Shown here: piece after piece, positions 24,832-33,386 of the stretch
Numbering within the stretch: the first letter of the stretch is position 1
How the letters are laid out: every line of letters begins with the position of its first letter
Assembly (NCBI GenBank): GCA_900544305.1
Contig: UQUV01000006.1
Location: 1-64,000, forward strand
Length of the DNA stretch: 64,000 bases
From: an uncultured Porphyromonadaceae bacterium
GTDB lineage: Bacteria > Bacteroidota > Bacteroidia > Bacteroidales > Muribaculaceae
Direction: 5' to 3'
Notes under the pieces: generated by a model
What the model saw: the letters and a program-made list of their open reading frames with translations, nothing else
Told to the model about the DNA's origin: nothing
The model's database searches: none
Position numbers and translations under genes: made by a program

Positions 24832-27060
24832 ATGAATAAAAAATCTGACAAAATTGATTTTTCGAGAACCATCTATGAAATGAAGCAACATTGGTATTAT
24901 TACCTGATTGCTTTCGTATTCATTATGGGATTTGTTGCGTTTTATATGTATAAAAAGAATGCTGACTACCTGTTTCATGCTAATATATTGATTGAACAGG
25001 AAGACGGAGGTGGTGCAGCAGCAGGAGGGATGGCGCAAATGATGCGTACCTTTTCGTTGGGCTCTATCGGTGGTGGTTCTGTTGACGATGAAATTCTTGT
25101 CATGCAGTCGCACAGTTTGCTTTGCGAAATGATTTCCGAATTGAAATTGAATCGTACCTATCGCGAAGAAATTGCGATGAAAAATTATTCATTGTACAAA
25201 AAATCACCGGTGGTATTGTTGGCACCGGATGAACTATTTGATACTTTGAAGTCCGGATTCCAAATGACTGTAAAGCTGCGTCCTGACGGTTTAGCTGATG
25301 TGAAGGCCACTAAGGGTTTGTTAAAAACAACATTGTTTGAAAAAAGCGGTGTGACACTTCCATTGACTATGAATATACCTTCTCGAGGTATTTATGTTTT
25401 GGAGAAAACCGCAGACTATGTGGAAGGTGAGGAACGCAATTTGAAAATAAGTGTGGCCGGTAACAGTCAAATAGCAGAAGATTTTGCTCGGGAGCTTGTC
25501 GTCGATTATTCTTCAAAGAATTCGAATGGCATTACATTGGAAATCGAAGACAATGATTTGCAACGGGGTAAAGATATCTTGAACAAGTTGATTGAACTTT
25601 ACAACAATCGCCGTACAAATGAGAAGAATTTGAAAACTTCCAATGAATTGAAATTTATAGATGAACGTTTGGCATCTCTTACCGGACAGCTTCATGATGC
25701 GGAAAAGAAAGTGGAAGATTTTAAAACTTCAAACAATGTGACTGACATTGAAGTGGAAGCTCGCGTATTGCTGGAACAGACAAGTGCCAACAAACAGTCG
25801 ATTGTGCAGATTCAAACACAATTGGCTGTATTTGATATGATTTGCAAGTTCTTGGATGATCCTGCTAACCGTTATTCCATGATCCCTATTACAAGCGGTG
25901 TAGAATATGAAGGTGCAGCAAAATCGATTGAAGCTTATAATAATCTGGTTGTCAAACGTATGGAGCTGAATATGTCTGCTAAGAAGGACAATGCTTCCTT
26001 GATGTTGCTGAATGCCCAAATTGACGGTATGCGTTCGGGTGTTGTTGAAACAATCGAGAAGGCTCGTGCAAGTACGGAAATAGCCTATAATGACTTTGTG
26101 AAAGAAGACGGCAAGTTTGCTTCGCGTTTGAAGAACTTGCCGACTCATGAACGTGAATATTTGAACCTGATGCGCGACCAGACGATAAAGAACAATCTTT
26201 ATGTATTCTTGCTTGAACAGCGGGAAACCAGCGTTTTGAAGCTGGGTTCGAATTATCCGATGGGACGTGTGGTTGATGCTGCTTATCACGATGTGAAGCC
26301 GGTTGCCCCGAAGTGGAGCGTCATGGGCGGTCTTGGTCTGTTGGCAACATTGCTGTTGCCAACGTTTTGGTTCGTTTATAAAGGTGCACGTGTGAAGCGT
26401 ATTGTTCTTCGGAATGATGTTGAAAATGTTATCGGTGTACCGGTTTGGGCTGAAGTTTGTTCCCTGCTGCAGGATAAAGTGGATTTCAAAAGTAATGACG
26501 GTAACGCTGCTGAATTCCGCGCACTGCGTAATGAGTTGCTCGCTGAATCGGATAATGTCTGTTATGTAGCTTCTATGGCTGAAGGTCATAGTGGATTTGT
26601 GGTTTCCAACTTAGGAATGCTGTTGGCGTTGACTGGCAAACGCACTGTCGTGGTTGAACTTGATGGTTTTAATTCCGCTTCGCTTTTGGCGGATCAGGGA
26701 GGCAAAGGCGTGGTCGATTTTATCAAAGATGAAACATTGGCTGTAAAATCAGTAGTGAAAGTCAGTGAATTACACGACAAGCTGTTTGTCGTGTCCAAAG
26801 GACTGCATTGTGATTATCCGATGGAAGCATTGGTCTCCGACCGTTTTGCTACATTAGTACAAGAATTGAAATCAACATATGATTATGTATTGATAAGTGG
26901 ATTACCAATATCTCAAGAAATGCCGTTGATTATTGTGCCGGAAACTATGGGCTTATTGGTGGGTGTCGTGGACAGCTATTGTCTAACGTCTAAATGTAAG
27001 GCTGCATTTGGCGCTTTAGGAGAAAAAGAACGAAAAATAGTTGCGATTCTTTGTGTGTAA
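24832..27060 (+). CDS. Wzc-like chain-length protein with degenerate tyrosine-kinase domain, locus 1
   Basis: 742 residues. The N-terminal Wzz domain starts with one membrane segment (YYYLIAFVFIMGFVAFYMY). A long coiled-coil periplasmic part follows, with a GNVR-like end (NLPTHEREYLNLMRDQTIKNNLYVFLLEQRE). The second membrane segment is near residue 500 (MGGLGLLATLLLPTFWFVY). The cytoplasmic ~190 residues fold like a BY-kinase but have lost its motifs. Walker A is SMAEGHSGFVVSN with no GK(S/T), the Walker A' strand reads VVVELDGF, and Walker B reads YVLISGLP with no Asp. There is no C-terminal tyrosine cluster. It probably controls chain length without binding ATP or phosphorylating itself. 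Confidence 0.88.
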   Translation: MNKKSDKIDFSRTIYEMKQHWYYYLIAFVFIMGFVAFYMYKKNADYLFHANILIEQEDGGGAAAGGMAQMMRTFSLGSIGGGSVDDEILVMQSHSLLCEMISELKLNRTYREEIAMKNYSLYKKSPVVLLAPDELFDTLKSGFQMTVKLRPDGLADVKATKGLLKTTLFEKSGVTLPLTMNIPSRGIYVLEKTADYVEGEERNLKISVAGNSQIAEDFARELVVDYSSKNSNGITLEIEDNDLQRGKDILNKLIELYNNRRTNEKNLKTSNELKFIDERLASLTGQLHDAEKKVEDFKTSNNVTDIEVEARVLLEQTSANKQSIVQIQTQLAVFDMICKFLDDPANRYSMIPITSGVEYEGAAKSIEAYNNLVVKRMELNMSAKKDNASLMLLNAQIDGMRSGVVETIEKARASTEIAYNDFVKEDGKFASRLKNLPTHEREYLNLMRDQTIKNNLYVFLLEQRETSVLKLGSNYPMGRVVDAAYHDVKPVAPKWSVMGGLGLLATLLLPTFWFVYKGARVKRIVLRNDVENVIGVPVWAEVCSLLQDKVDFKSNDGNAAEFRALRNELLAESDNVCYVASMAEGHSGFVVSNLGMLLALTGKRTVVVELDGFNSASLLADQGGKGVVDFIKDETLAVKSVVKVSELHDKLFVVSKGLHCDYPMEALVSDRFATLVQELKSTYDYVLISGLPISQEMPLIIVPETMGLLVGVVDSYCLTSKCKAAFGALGEKERKIVAILCV

Positions 27061-27067
27061 AATAGTT

Positions 27068-28252
27068 ATGAAGATATTAATTGTCAACAAATTCTATTAT
27101 AATCGTGGCGGGGATTGCGTTTGTGCCATCAGTCTGGAGCAGATGCTTCGTGAACAAGGACATGAAACAGCTGTTTTCGCTATGCAGTATGCAGGGAATT
27201 TCCTGACACCACATAGCAATTATTTTGCGCCGGAAGTTTCTTTTTCCGGTGGCATAGGTAGTAAGTTGAGGGCGGCATCCCGTATATTCGGCGGAGCCGG
27301 TGTGAAGGCTGCTTTTGCCCGGCTGCTGAAGGATTTTTGCCCGGATGTGGTGCATTTTAATAATATACATTCCTACCTTTCCCCAGTCATCGTCAAAATG
27401 GCGAAGGATTTTGGGGCTAAGACGGTTTGGACGCTGCACGACTATAAGTTGGTGTGTCCTTCGTATTCCTGTCTTTCGCAGGGAAAAGTTTGTGAAGAGT
27501 GTATAGGCGGCAATGTTCATGGTGTTGTCGACAAACGTTGTATGAAAGGCAGCCGTGTGGCAAGTCAGCTTGCTTATTGGGAGGCCCGTTATTGGGACCG
27601 TCGGAAGTTGGAGGCGTATACCGATGCTTTTGTTTGTCCGAGCGATTTTATGGCTCGTAAAATGGAGCAGGGCGGGTTTGACCCCAAGAAGTTGAATGTG
27701 GTATGCAACTTTGTCGATCCGGAAAAGGTCAAGGACTATTCTGTCGTAAAAGAGCGGAAACCTTACTACATTTATGTCGGACGCCTGTCGGAAGAAAAAG
27801 GTGTGAACACGTTATTGGAAGTTGCTGTACAACTTCCGTATACATTGAAAATTGCGGGTGGAGGGCCTCTTGTAGAAGAACTGAAAAGTAAGTATGCCGG
27901 TTGTAAAAACATTGAGTTCCTTGGACACTTGAATGCAGGGCAGGTTCGTCAATATCTATCGGAAGCGAGATTCTCGGTAATACCTTCTGAATGGTATGAG
28001 AACAATCCTTTGAGTGTGATTGAGTCGTTGTGTTTTGGAACCCCTGTGGTAGGTGCACGCATTGGTGGTATACCAGAACTTATCTCTCCGTCTACGGGAT
28101 TTTTGTTTCGTTCCGGTGATTCGGATTCGCTGAAGAAAACTTTACAAGCAGCATGGAATTCGCCTTTTGATTATCGGCAGATTGCGGAACAGAGCATTGA
28201 GCGATTCGACCGAAAGGCTTATTTGCAGAAAATAATGGGTTTGTATCGATAA
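27068..28252 (+). CDS. Glycosyltransferase family 4, locus 1
   Basis: 394 residues from the ATG at 27068; a start at 27041 would overlap the preceding gene. GT-B fold: N-terminal ILIVNKFYYNRGGDCVCAISLEQML, DVVHFNNIHSYLSP, and KTVWTLHDYKLVCPSYSC. The C-terminal domain has YIYVGRLSEEKGVNTL and the sugar-nucleotide motif IPSEWYENNPLSVIESLCFGTPVVG with its paired Glu residues. The cysteine-rich insert CLSQGKVCEECIGG is typical of a subgroup of capsule GT4 enzymes. Donor and acceptor are unknown. It starts 7 bp after the Wzc-like gene. Confidence 0.85.
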   Translation: MKILIVNKFYYNRGGDCVCAISLEQMLREQGHETAVFAMQYAGNFLTPHSNYFAPEVSFSGGIGSKLRAASRIFGGAGVKAAFARLLKDFCPDVVHFNNIHSYLSPVIVKMAKDFGAKTVWTLHDYKLVCPSYSCLSQGKVCEECIGGNVHGVVDKRCMKGSRVASQLAYWEARYWDRRKLEAYTDAFVCPSDFMARKMEQGGFDPKKLNVVCNFVDPEKVKDYSVVKERKPYYIYVGRLSEEKGVNTLLEVAVQLPYTLKIAGGGPLVEELKSKYAGCKNIEFLGHLNAGQVRQYLSEARFSVIPSEWYENNPLSVIESLCFGTPVVGARIGGIPELISPSTGFLFRSGDSDSLKKTLQAAWNSPFDYRQIAEQSIERFDRKAYLQKIMGLYR

Positions 28253-28367
28253 TCGTCTGCTGCTTAGAAGCTTTTCAACAATGGTGAATATTGTTCTAAT
28301 TTAAGACAATAAAAATGTTGCCAATGCGTTTAAATATATAATTCTTGGCAATTCTAAAGATATAGAT

Positions 28368-29375
28368 ATGGCAAATATAGTACAAGGTAGCTTGATTACG
28401 ACATACCGTTGCAATGCAAAGTGCAATATGTGTAACATCTGGCAGCATCAGACAAAGGCGGAGGATGAAATAGACCCCTCGTTTTATGAGAAGTTGCCGG
28501 CAGGATTGCGTATCAACATTACGGGTGGCGAATCAACTATTCGTAAAGATATAGATCGGATTTTTGAGATTCTTTATCCGAAAGCTTCACTTTTGGAATT
28601 GAGTACGAACGGTTTTAATACGGATACGATTGTCCGATTGGCAAACAAATATCCGAATATACTGATTCGTGTTAGTCTGGAAGGTCTGCCTGCATTGAAT
28701 GACAAGAAACGTGGTACGATCAATGGTTTTGACCATGCTTTGCGTACGATGTTGGAATTGAAAAAGACAAAATGTAAGAATATTGGCTTCTCGGTTGTTA
28801 TCTCTCCAGACAATTATAAGGACTTGCTTCATTTGTATGAATTGTGTGTAGCACTGGATGTGGAACTTGGTAATTCGGTAGTACACAATTCTTGGTATTT
28901 CCATAAGGATGACAACGTACTTGTGAGTGAAGACGCTTTGAAAGAGCATGAAAAGTTTGTGGCTGCATTGCTGACTTCAAAACGTCGTAGCCTAAAGGGC
29001 CGTCTGAAAGATATGGGTCGTGCATATTTTAACCGTAGTATCCATCGCCGTCTACGTGGTGACGAACCGGGGTATCGTCCACCTTGCGGAGCTTTGACTG
29101 ATTTTTTCTTTATCGACCCGTTTGGCAACGTTTCGCCATGTAACGGTTCGGGAGAAGAATGGATTATCGGAAATATCAAAGAGGACAGCTTTGAGAATAT
29201 CATGAAGTCGGAAAAGGCGAAGAAGGCGCTTGAATTGGTGAAAAACTGCAATCGTAATTGTGCGTTTATTGTGACCGAACGTCATGATATGAAGCGTCGT
29301 CCGTGGATTCCTATCAAATGGATTTTGAAAAACCGTTGGCGTGTAAAACACGGAAAACCAATTTGCTGGGATTAA
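28368..29375 (+). CDS. Radical SAM protein within polysaccharide locus 1
   Basis: 335 residues. The CxxxCxxC motif is at Cys15, Cys19 and Cys22 (YRCNAKCNMCNIW). The GGE-type SAM-binding segment is NITGGESTIRKD, then LSTNGFN and RVSLEGLP of the TIM-barrel. The C-terminal part has PPCGALTDFFFIDPFGNVSPCNGSGEEW and CNRNCAF, a SPASM/twitch-like set of cysteines for an extra Fe-S cluster. It is therefore a MoaA/PqqE-group enzyme. The substrate is unknown. Its place between glycosyltransferases suggests that it alters a sugar or lipid-linked intermediate (inference). It is 115 bp after the GT4, the largest gap in this run. Confidence 0.85.
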   Translation: MANIVQGSLITTYRCNAKCNMCNIWQHQTKAEDEIDPSFYEKLPAGLRINITGGESTIRKDIDRIFEILYPKASLLELSTNGFNTDTIVRLANKYPNILIRVSLEGLPALNDKKRGTINGFDHALRTMLELKKTKCKNIGFSVVISPDNYKDLLHLYELCVALDVELGNSVVHNSWYFHKDDNVLVSEDALKEHEKFVAALLTSKRRSLKGRLKDMGRAYFNRSIHRRLRGDEPGYRPPCGALTDFFFIDPFGNVSPCNGSGEEWIIGNIKEDSFENIMKSEKAKKALELVKNCNRNCAFIVTERHDMKRRPWIPIKWILKNRWRVKHGKPICWD

Positions 29376-29405
29376 ATTCTGGTATTTACCAAAAAAGAAG
29401 GCTTT

Positions 29406-30494
29406 ATGAAAATTGATGTTATCGGTACGCGAGGCTTTCCTGGTATTCAAGGGGGAGTGGAACGTCATTGCGAGCGGTTGTATCCGTTGATGGAGAACGT
29501 GAAAATCCGAGTGTTCCGCCGCAAACCGTTTATAAATAAAGCCTATAAGGGTACAAAATATGACAATATACAGTTTCTGGACTTGCCATCTACACGGGTG
29601 ACAGGACTGGAAGCTGTTTTTCATTCTTTTCAAGCTACGTTGATTTCTGCTTTTTCCCGTTCGCAGGTTGTGCATATTCACAATATCGGGCCGGCCATGT
29701 TTGCCCCTTTGCTGCGGCTTTTCGGGAAAAAAGTGGTGTTGACGTATCATAGTGCCAACTATGAACACGACAAATGGAATTGGTTTGGGAAACTTGTTCT
29801 TCGACTGTCGGAAAAAATTGCGTTGTCGGCTTCCAATCGGATTATCTTTGTCAATAAGTTCCAACTTGACAAGTATTCGAATAAAGTGAAAGCCAAGTCG
29901 GTTTATATTCCCAACGGAATTGTTCCGCTCCAGAGGAATACTGCAACAGATTTTTTGCAAAAATTGGATGTGGAGCCGGGTAAATATATCCTTTCTGTTG
30001 GGAGAATCACTCCGGAGAAAGGGTTCGATTTGCTGATACAGGCTTATAATAAGCTGAAAACGGATGTAAAACTTGTAATAGCCGGTGCACCAGATCAGGA
30101 TACGGCTTATTTCGACAATCTGAAAGCAATGGCAGGTAAGAATGTTGTGTTTGCCGGATTTGTGGACGGTGGAAACTTGTCACAGCTTTATAGTCATGCA
30201 CAGGTTTATGTTTTGTCGTCGCGGATAGAAGGTTTCCCACTTGTTCTTTTGGAAGCAATTAATTTCGGGTTGCCATTACTCGTTTCTGACATTGAGGCGA
30301 CTCATTTATTGGATTTACCGAAGAAATCCTATTTTAAAGCATCGGATGTGTATTCTATGCAGTTGAAATTAGGTGAGTTCTTGGCAGAAAACAGAGAAAG
30401 CTATCTATGTCGTACTGTAGATGTTGCGGATTATGACTGGAAAAAGATAGCAGATCAGACATGCGTTGTCTATAAAATGTTGGAAAATGAATAG
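29406..30494 (+). CDS. Glycosyltransferase family 4 (rhamnosyl/galactosyl-type), locus 1
   Basis: 362 residues. The N terminus KIDVIGTRGFPGIQGGVERHCERLYP is the signature of the GT4 group with a DUF1972-like N-terminal domain, which includes capsule rhamnosyltransferases. Further visible are VVHIHNIGPAMFAPLL, VLTYHSANYEHDKWNW, VYIPNGI, ILSVGRITPEKGFDLLIQAY, and the donor-site SSRIEGFPLVLLEAINFGLPLLV. It is cytoplasmic or peripheral at the inner membrane. Its stop overlaps the next gene start by 8 nt. Confidence 0.85.
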   Translation: MKIDVIGTRGFPGIQGGVERHCERLYPLMENVKIRVFRRKPFINKAYKGTKYDNIQFLDLPSTRVTGLEAVFHSFQATLISAFSRSQVVHIHNIGPAMFAPLLRLFGKKVVLTYHSANYEHDKWNWFGKLVLRLSEKIALSASNRIIFVNKFQLDKYSNKVKAKSVYIPNGIVPLQRNTATDFLQKLDVEPGKYILSVGRITPEKGFDLLIQAYNKLKTDVKLVIAGAPDQDTAYFDNLKAMAGKNVVFAGFVDGGNLSQLYSHAQVYVLSSRIEGFPLVLLEAINFGLPLLVSDIEATHLLDLPKKSYFKASDVYSMQLKLGEFLAENRESYLCRTVDVADYDWKKIADQTCVVYKMLENE

Positions 30495-31632
30495 AAAAAA
30501 ACATCTGCTGATTGTTCGTTCATCGCTGACATCAATGAACTTGTCTAGTTACAATGTTCAGGAGTTAGGATTGGCTAAAGAACTTCAAAAACGAGGATAT
30601 AAAGTCAGCGTTATAATGGGAGCTGGTGAAGAATCTGTTTCTGAAACAGAATTTTGTACTGTTTATTTCTTGAAATATAGAAGAGTTCAGCAGGCTATTG
30701 GATATTTTATTCATTTGAATAAGACCTTAAAAGAAATAAATCCGGATCTTATTCAAATTCATGAAATTGGAATGGTGATGTCGGCTTATGTTGCATGGTG
30801 GGCGAAACGTCATGTTGTTCCTTGTGTCTTGATTCAAGGGCCATATGATGAAACCCGCAAACCGTTCCTAAGGAGGTTGGAACAATGTTTCAATGCGACA
30901 ATTGGTCGTTATATTCTCCATACAGTTGGAAGTGTGGGATGCAAAACTCCTGCAGCAGCAGAATATTTGAAAAAATATGGATTGAGAAAAGGTGCTGAAA
31001 TTACTCCGGTCGGACTTGATGATTCCAACTTCTCTTTCAAAGATGGAGAACTAAGTGATTGGCGAGAAAGAAACGGAATTGGATCAGAACGAAAGGTTCT
31101 CTTGTATGTAGGATCTGTTGAAGTCAAGCGTCGTCATGTGGATTTGTTGGTGGGTATGATGTCATTCTTACCGGAAGAGTACCTTCTAGTGATTGTTGGA
31201 GACGGAAGCAGTCGAGCAGGGCTACAGTCGTCAACGGTTTCCGAACGTGTTTTTTGGACTGGCGCATTGCCACAATCTAAGTTGCCTGATATATACAAGT
31301 GTGCAGACCTTTTTTTATTAGCGTCAGACTTTGAAATTTATGGAATGGTCGTTTTGGAGGCCTTGTATTGGGGTGTTGCCGTATTATCTACACCAACAGG
31401 GGGAGCTTGCTCCATTATTGAAGATGGTCTTACCGGATATTTGATTGATAGTTTTGACGAAAAAGAGTGGGCTCGAAAAGTTGTGTCTATTTTTGGGGAG
31501 CCGGAAAAGCTGCATTACATTTCGGAGTCTGGACAAAGACATGTGAGAAACCATCTGTTGTGGAAGCAAACAGCTGACAATTTCGTTGCTCTATATGATA
31601 ATGTCTTGTCGGCTGTTAAAAAAAATAAATAA
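30487..31632 (+). CDS. Glycosyltransferase family 4, locus 1
   Basis: 381 residues from the ATG at 30487 (NRKKHLLIV), which overlaps the previous stop by 8 nt; an ATG at 30466 gives a poor N terminus. GT-B fold with LGLAKELQKRGYKVSVIMG, DLIQIHEIGMVM, VLLYVGSVEVKRRHVDLL, and the EX7E-like donor site SDFEIYGMVVLEALYWGVAVLSTPTGG. It probably adds one sugar to the locus 1 repeat unit. Base composition is AT-rich, matching the flippase that follows. Confidence 0.8.
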   Translation: MNRKKHLLIVRSSLTSMNLSSYNVQELGLAKELQKRGYKVSVIMGAGEESVSETEFCTVYFLKYRRVQQAIGYFIHLNKTLKEINPDLIQIHEIGMVMSAYVAWWAKRHVVPCVLIQGPYDETRKPFLRRLEQCFNATIGRYILHTVGSVGCKTPAAAEYLKKYGLRKGAEITPVGLDDSNFSFKDGELSDWRERNGIGSERKVLLYVGSVEVKRRHVDLLVGMMSFLPEEYLLVIVGDGSSRAGLQSSTVSERVFWTGALPQSKLPDIYKCADLFLLASDFEIYGMVVLEALYWGVAVLSTPTGGACSIIEDGLTGYLIDSFDEKEWARKVVSIFGEPEKLHYISESGQRHVRNHLLWKQTADNFVALYDNVLSAVKKNK

Positions 31633-31763
31633 TGCGATTATAACTGATTGGTAATAAGTGATTTTTAACCTCTTTTGTGAGAAGGCGAATTTCAGGTATG
31701 TTTGTTGTAAAATAATACTATTGCCCGTACGTTTCATTGTATAGACAAGCAAGGAAATGAGCT

Positions 31764-33146
31764 ATGGGTGTATTTCGTCCTGAAACTTATAAGAATGGCA
31801 TTATGTGGTCTTCTGCTTTCAATATCTGTGGCAGAAGTGTAGCCTTTGTACAACAATGGCTTATAGGATATTATTTTGGTGCATATTCGGGGACGGATGT
31901 CTTTTTCTTTATCTATAATCTGATACTTTTCATCTCTTTCTTTTTCTTGAATTTCAGTACGGCTGTATTGATTCCCAAAAGTATTCGCTTGCGGATCGCT
32001 GAAGGCGAACATAGTTCAATGACTTTTCTGAATGCCTTTATCTTTTTGTATGGTGGTATTGGTATTTTGTTGTTTTTGTTTGCATGTATAGGAACCCTTC
32101 CATTTGTTTCTGCGATTTCTTCATTTTCGAAGACTTTGATTGACGCGAATGTTCATTTGATTCGTTGGATTCTGCCTATTCTTTTTCTTAATATGCTAAC
32201 GAGTCTGATGACGGAAATACTTGCCTCATATAAGTATTTCACATTTCCTAACCTAATAAATTTGATTAATTCCTCATTGGGAGTGTTGTTTGTACTCTTG
32301 TTCCATGATATGTTGGGGCTGAAGTCTGTTGCCATTGGATTGGTTTTTGGATATGTGGTAAATATTCTGTTGGTTCTTATAATGATGAAGCATCTGTTGA
32401 AATGGAAAATGTTTTCTGTTTCTTTTAAACATGTGAAAAGTGCTTTAAAGACAGGATGCTATACCCAATTGGGCTATTTAGTTTATTTGATGGCAATGTT
32501 TGTGCCTCAATATTTTTTTACAAGTTTTCCGGAAGGAAGTCTGACTGCGATATCATTTGCTGATAAAATGACTAATATTCCCAGTATATTTCTTGTTGGA
32601 CAGATTCTGAGTGTTATGGCAATTAAGTATAATAACCTTGTAGGAAAAGGGCATTATCAAGAAGTAGCACGGTTGACGGAGAAGCTGTTGCTGTCGGTGA
32701 TGTCTGGCTTATTTGTTGTCGCGGTTGGGGTTTCTCTGTTAAGTGGGTGGCTTGTAGAACTGCTTTTCGGTATTGGGAAATTTACTACCGATTCACTTGA
32801 TTTGACTGCCAGGATTTTGTCTATGCAGATTCTGTATCTTCCATTTTTATTTGTGTATAATATGTTTATGCGCATTTTTAACGCTTATCAGTTACAACGG
32901 GTATATGTTTGGGTTCAGTTGTTTGCTCAAGGTACGATAATAGTTCTTTATTGTTGGTTAATTCCTGAATATGGAGCTATCGGCTATCCGCTGTCGCTGG
33001 CATTGCCTTATATTACGGTGGCTTATTTTGTGGTTCCTTTGTTCAAACGCTATTGTCCGGAAATGCGTGTGGGACGCTACTATGCTTTTCTTGTCGTGTT
33101 CACGGTTGTGTTCGCCGTGTACTATTACCATGCGTTTTTTGCATAA
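31764..33146 (+). CDS. Lipid-linked oligosaccharide flippase (MurJ/MVF-Wzx-like), locus 1
   Basis: 460 residues and about 12-14 hydrophobic segments, with a start like that of MVF/MurJ-type proteins (SSAFNICGRSVAFVQQWLIGYYFGAYSGTDVFFFIYNLILF). It most probably flips the undecaprenyl-linked repeat unit to the periplasm before polymerisation, completing the set with the Wzy and Wzc-like proteins. It is the last gene of locus 1, 131 bp after the GT4. Its 3' end comes within 42 bp of the converging tRNA-Ala gene. Confidence 0.78.
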   Translation: MGVFRPETYKNGIMWSSAFNICGRSVAFVQQWLIGYYFGAYSGTDVFFFIYNLILFISFFFLNFSTAVLIPKSIRLRIAEGEHSSMTFLNAFIFLYGGIGILLFLFACIGTLPFVSAISSFSKTLIDANVHLIRWILPILFLNMLTSLMTEILASYKYFTFPNLINLINSSLGVLFVLLFHDMLGLKSVAIGLVFGYVVNILLVLIMMKHLLKWKMFSVSFKHVKSALKTGCYTQLGYLVYLMAMFVPQYFFTSFPEGSLTAISFADKMTNIPSIFLVGQILSVMAIKYNNLVGKGHYQEVARLTEKLLLSVMSGLFVVAVGVSLLSGWLVELLFGIGKFTTDSLDLTARILSMQILYLPFLFVYNMFMRIFNAYQLQRVYVWVQLFAQGTIIVLYCWLIPEYGAIGYPLSLALPYITVAYFVVPLFKRYCPEMRVGRYYAFLVVFTVVFAVYYYHAFFA

Positions 33147-33152
33147 AAAAGA

Positions 33153-33179
33153 ACGGCAACATTTTGTGAATGTCGCCGT
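33153..33179 (-). terminator. Terminator of tRNA-Ala
   Basis: ACGGCAACATT (33153-33163) pairs with AATGTCGCCGT (33169-33179). On the minus strand the hairpin is followed by TCTTTTTT, so it ends the tRNA transcript 8 bp beyond the mature 3' end. Confidence 0.8.
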
Positions 33180-33187
33180 CGGTATTG

Positions 33188-33260
33188 TGGAGCATAGCGG
33201 ACTCGAACCGCTTACCTCAACACTGCCAGTGTTGCGCTCTACCAGATGAGCTAATACCCC
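33188..33260 (-). tRNA. tRNA-Ala(GGC)
   Basis: 73 nt. The acceptor stem GGGGTAT/ATGCTCC contains the alanine identity pair G3-U70. D-arm GCTCA-TCTGGTAGAGC, anticodon loop CTGGCAG with anticodon GGC, and T-arm GCGG-TTCGAGT-CCGC are all intact. The discriminator is A, and CCA is not encoded. It reads GCC and GCU alanine codons. Confidence 0.95.
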
Positions 33261-33272
33261 GTTGTTGTATTG

Positions 33273-33304
33273 CAAAGATAAGTCAGGATTTTCAATGTGC
33301 AAAA
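33273..33304 (-). promoter_or_regulatory. Promoter of tRNA-Ala
   Basis: On the minus strand TATCTTTG (complement of 33273-33280) matches the Bacteroidota -7 box. TTTTGC at the complement of 33299-33304 is a -33 element about 18 bp upstream. Confidence 0.7.
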
Positions 33305-33386
33305 TTTTCGGCAAGAAATTAATGATTTGTGGGGAATAATGGGAATTTGTGCAAATTTTATGTTAATTTTAGCGCTTGATTAAAAA

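Noticed and set aside
28318..28351. TTGCCAA/TTGGCAA inverted repeat before the radical SAM gene
   Set aside because: Only 7 bp of stem with a 20-base loop and no other support; could be chance.
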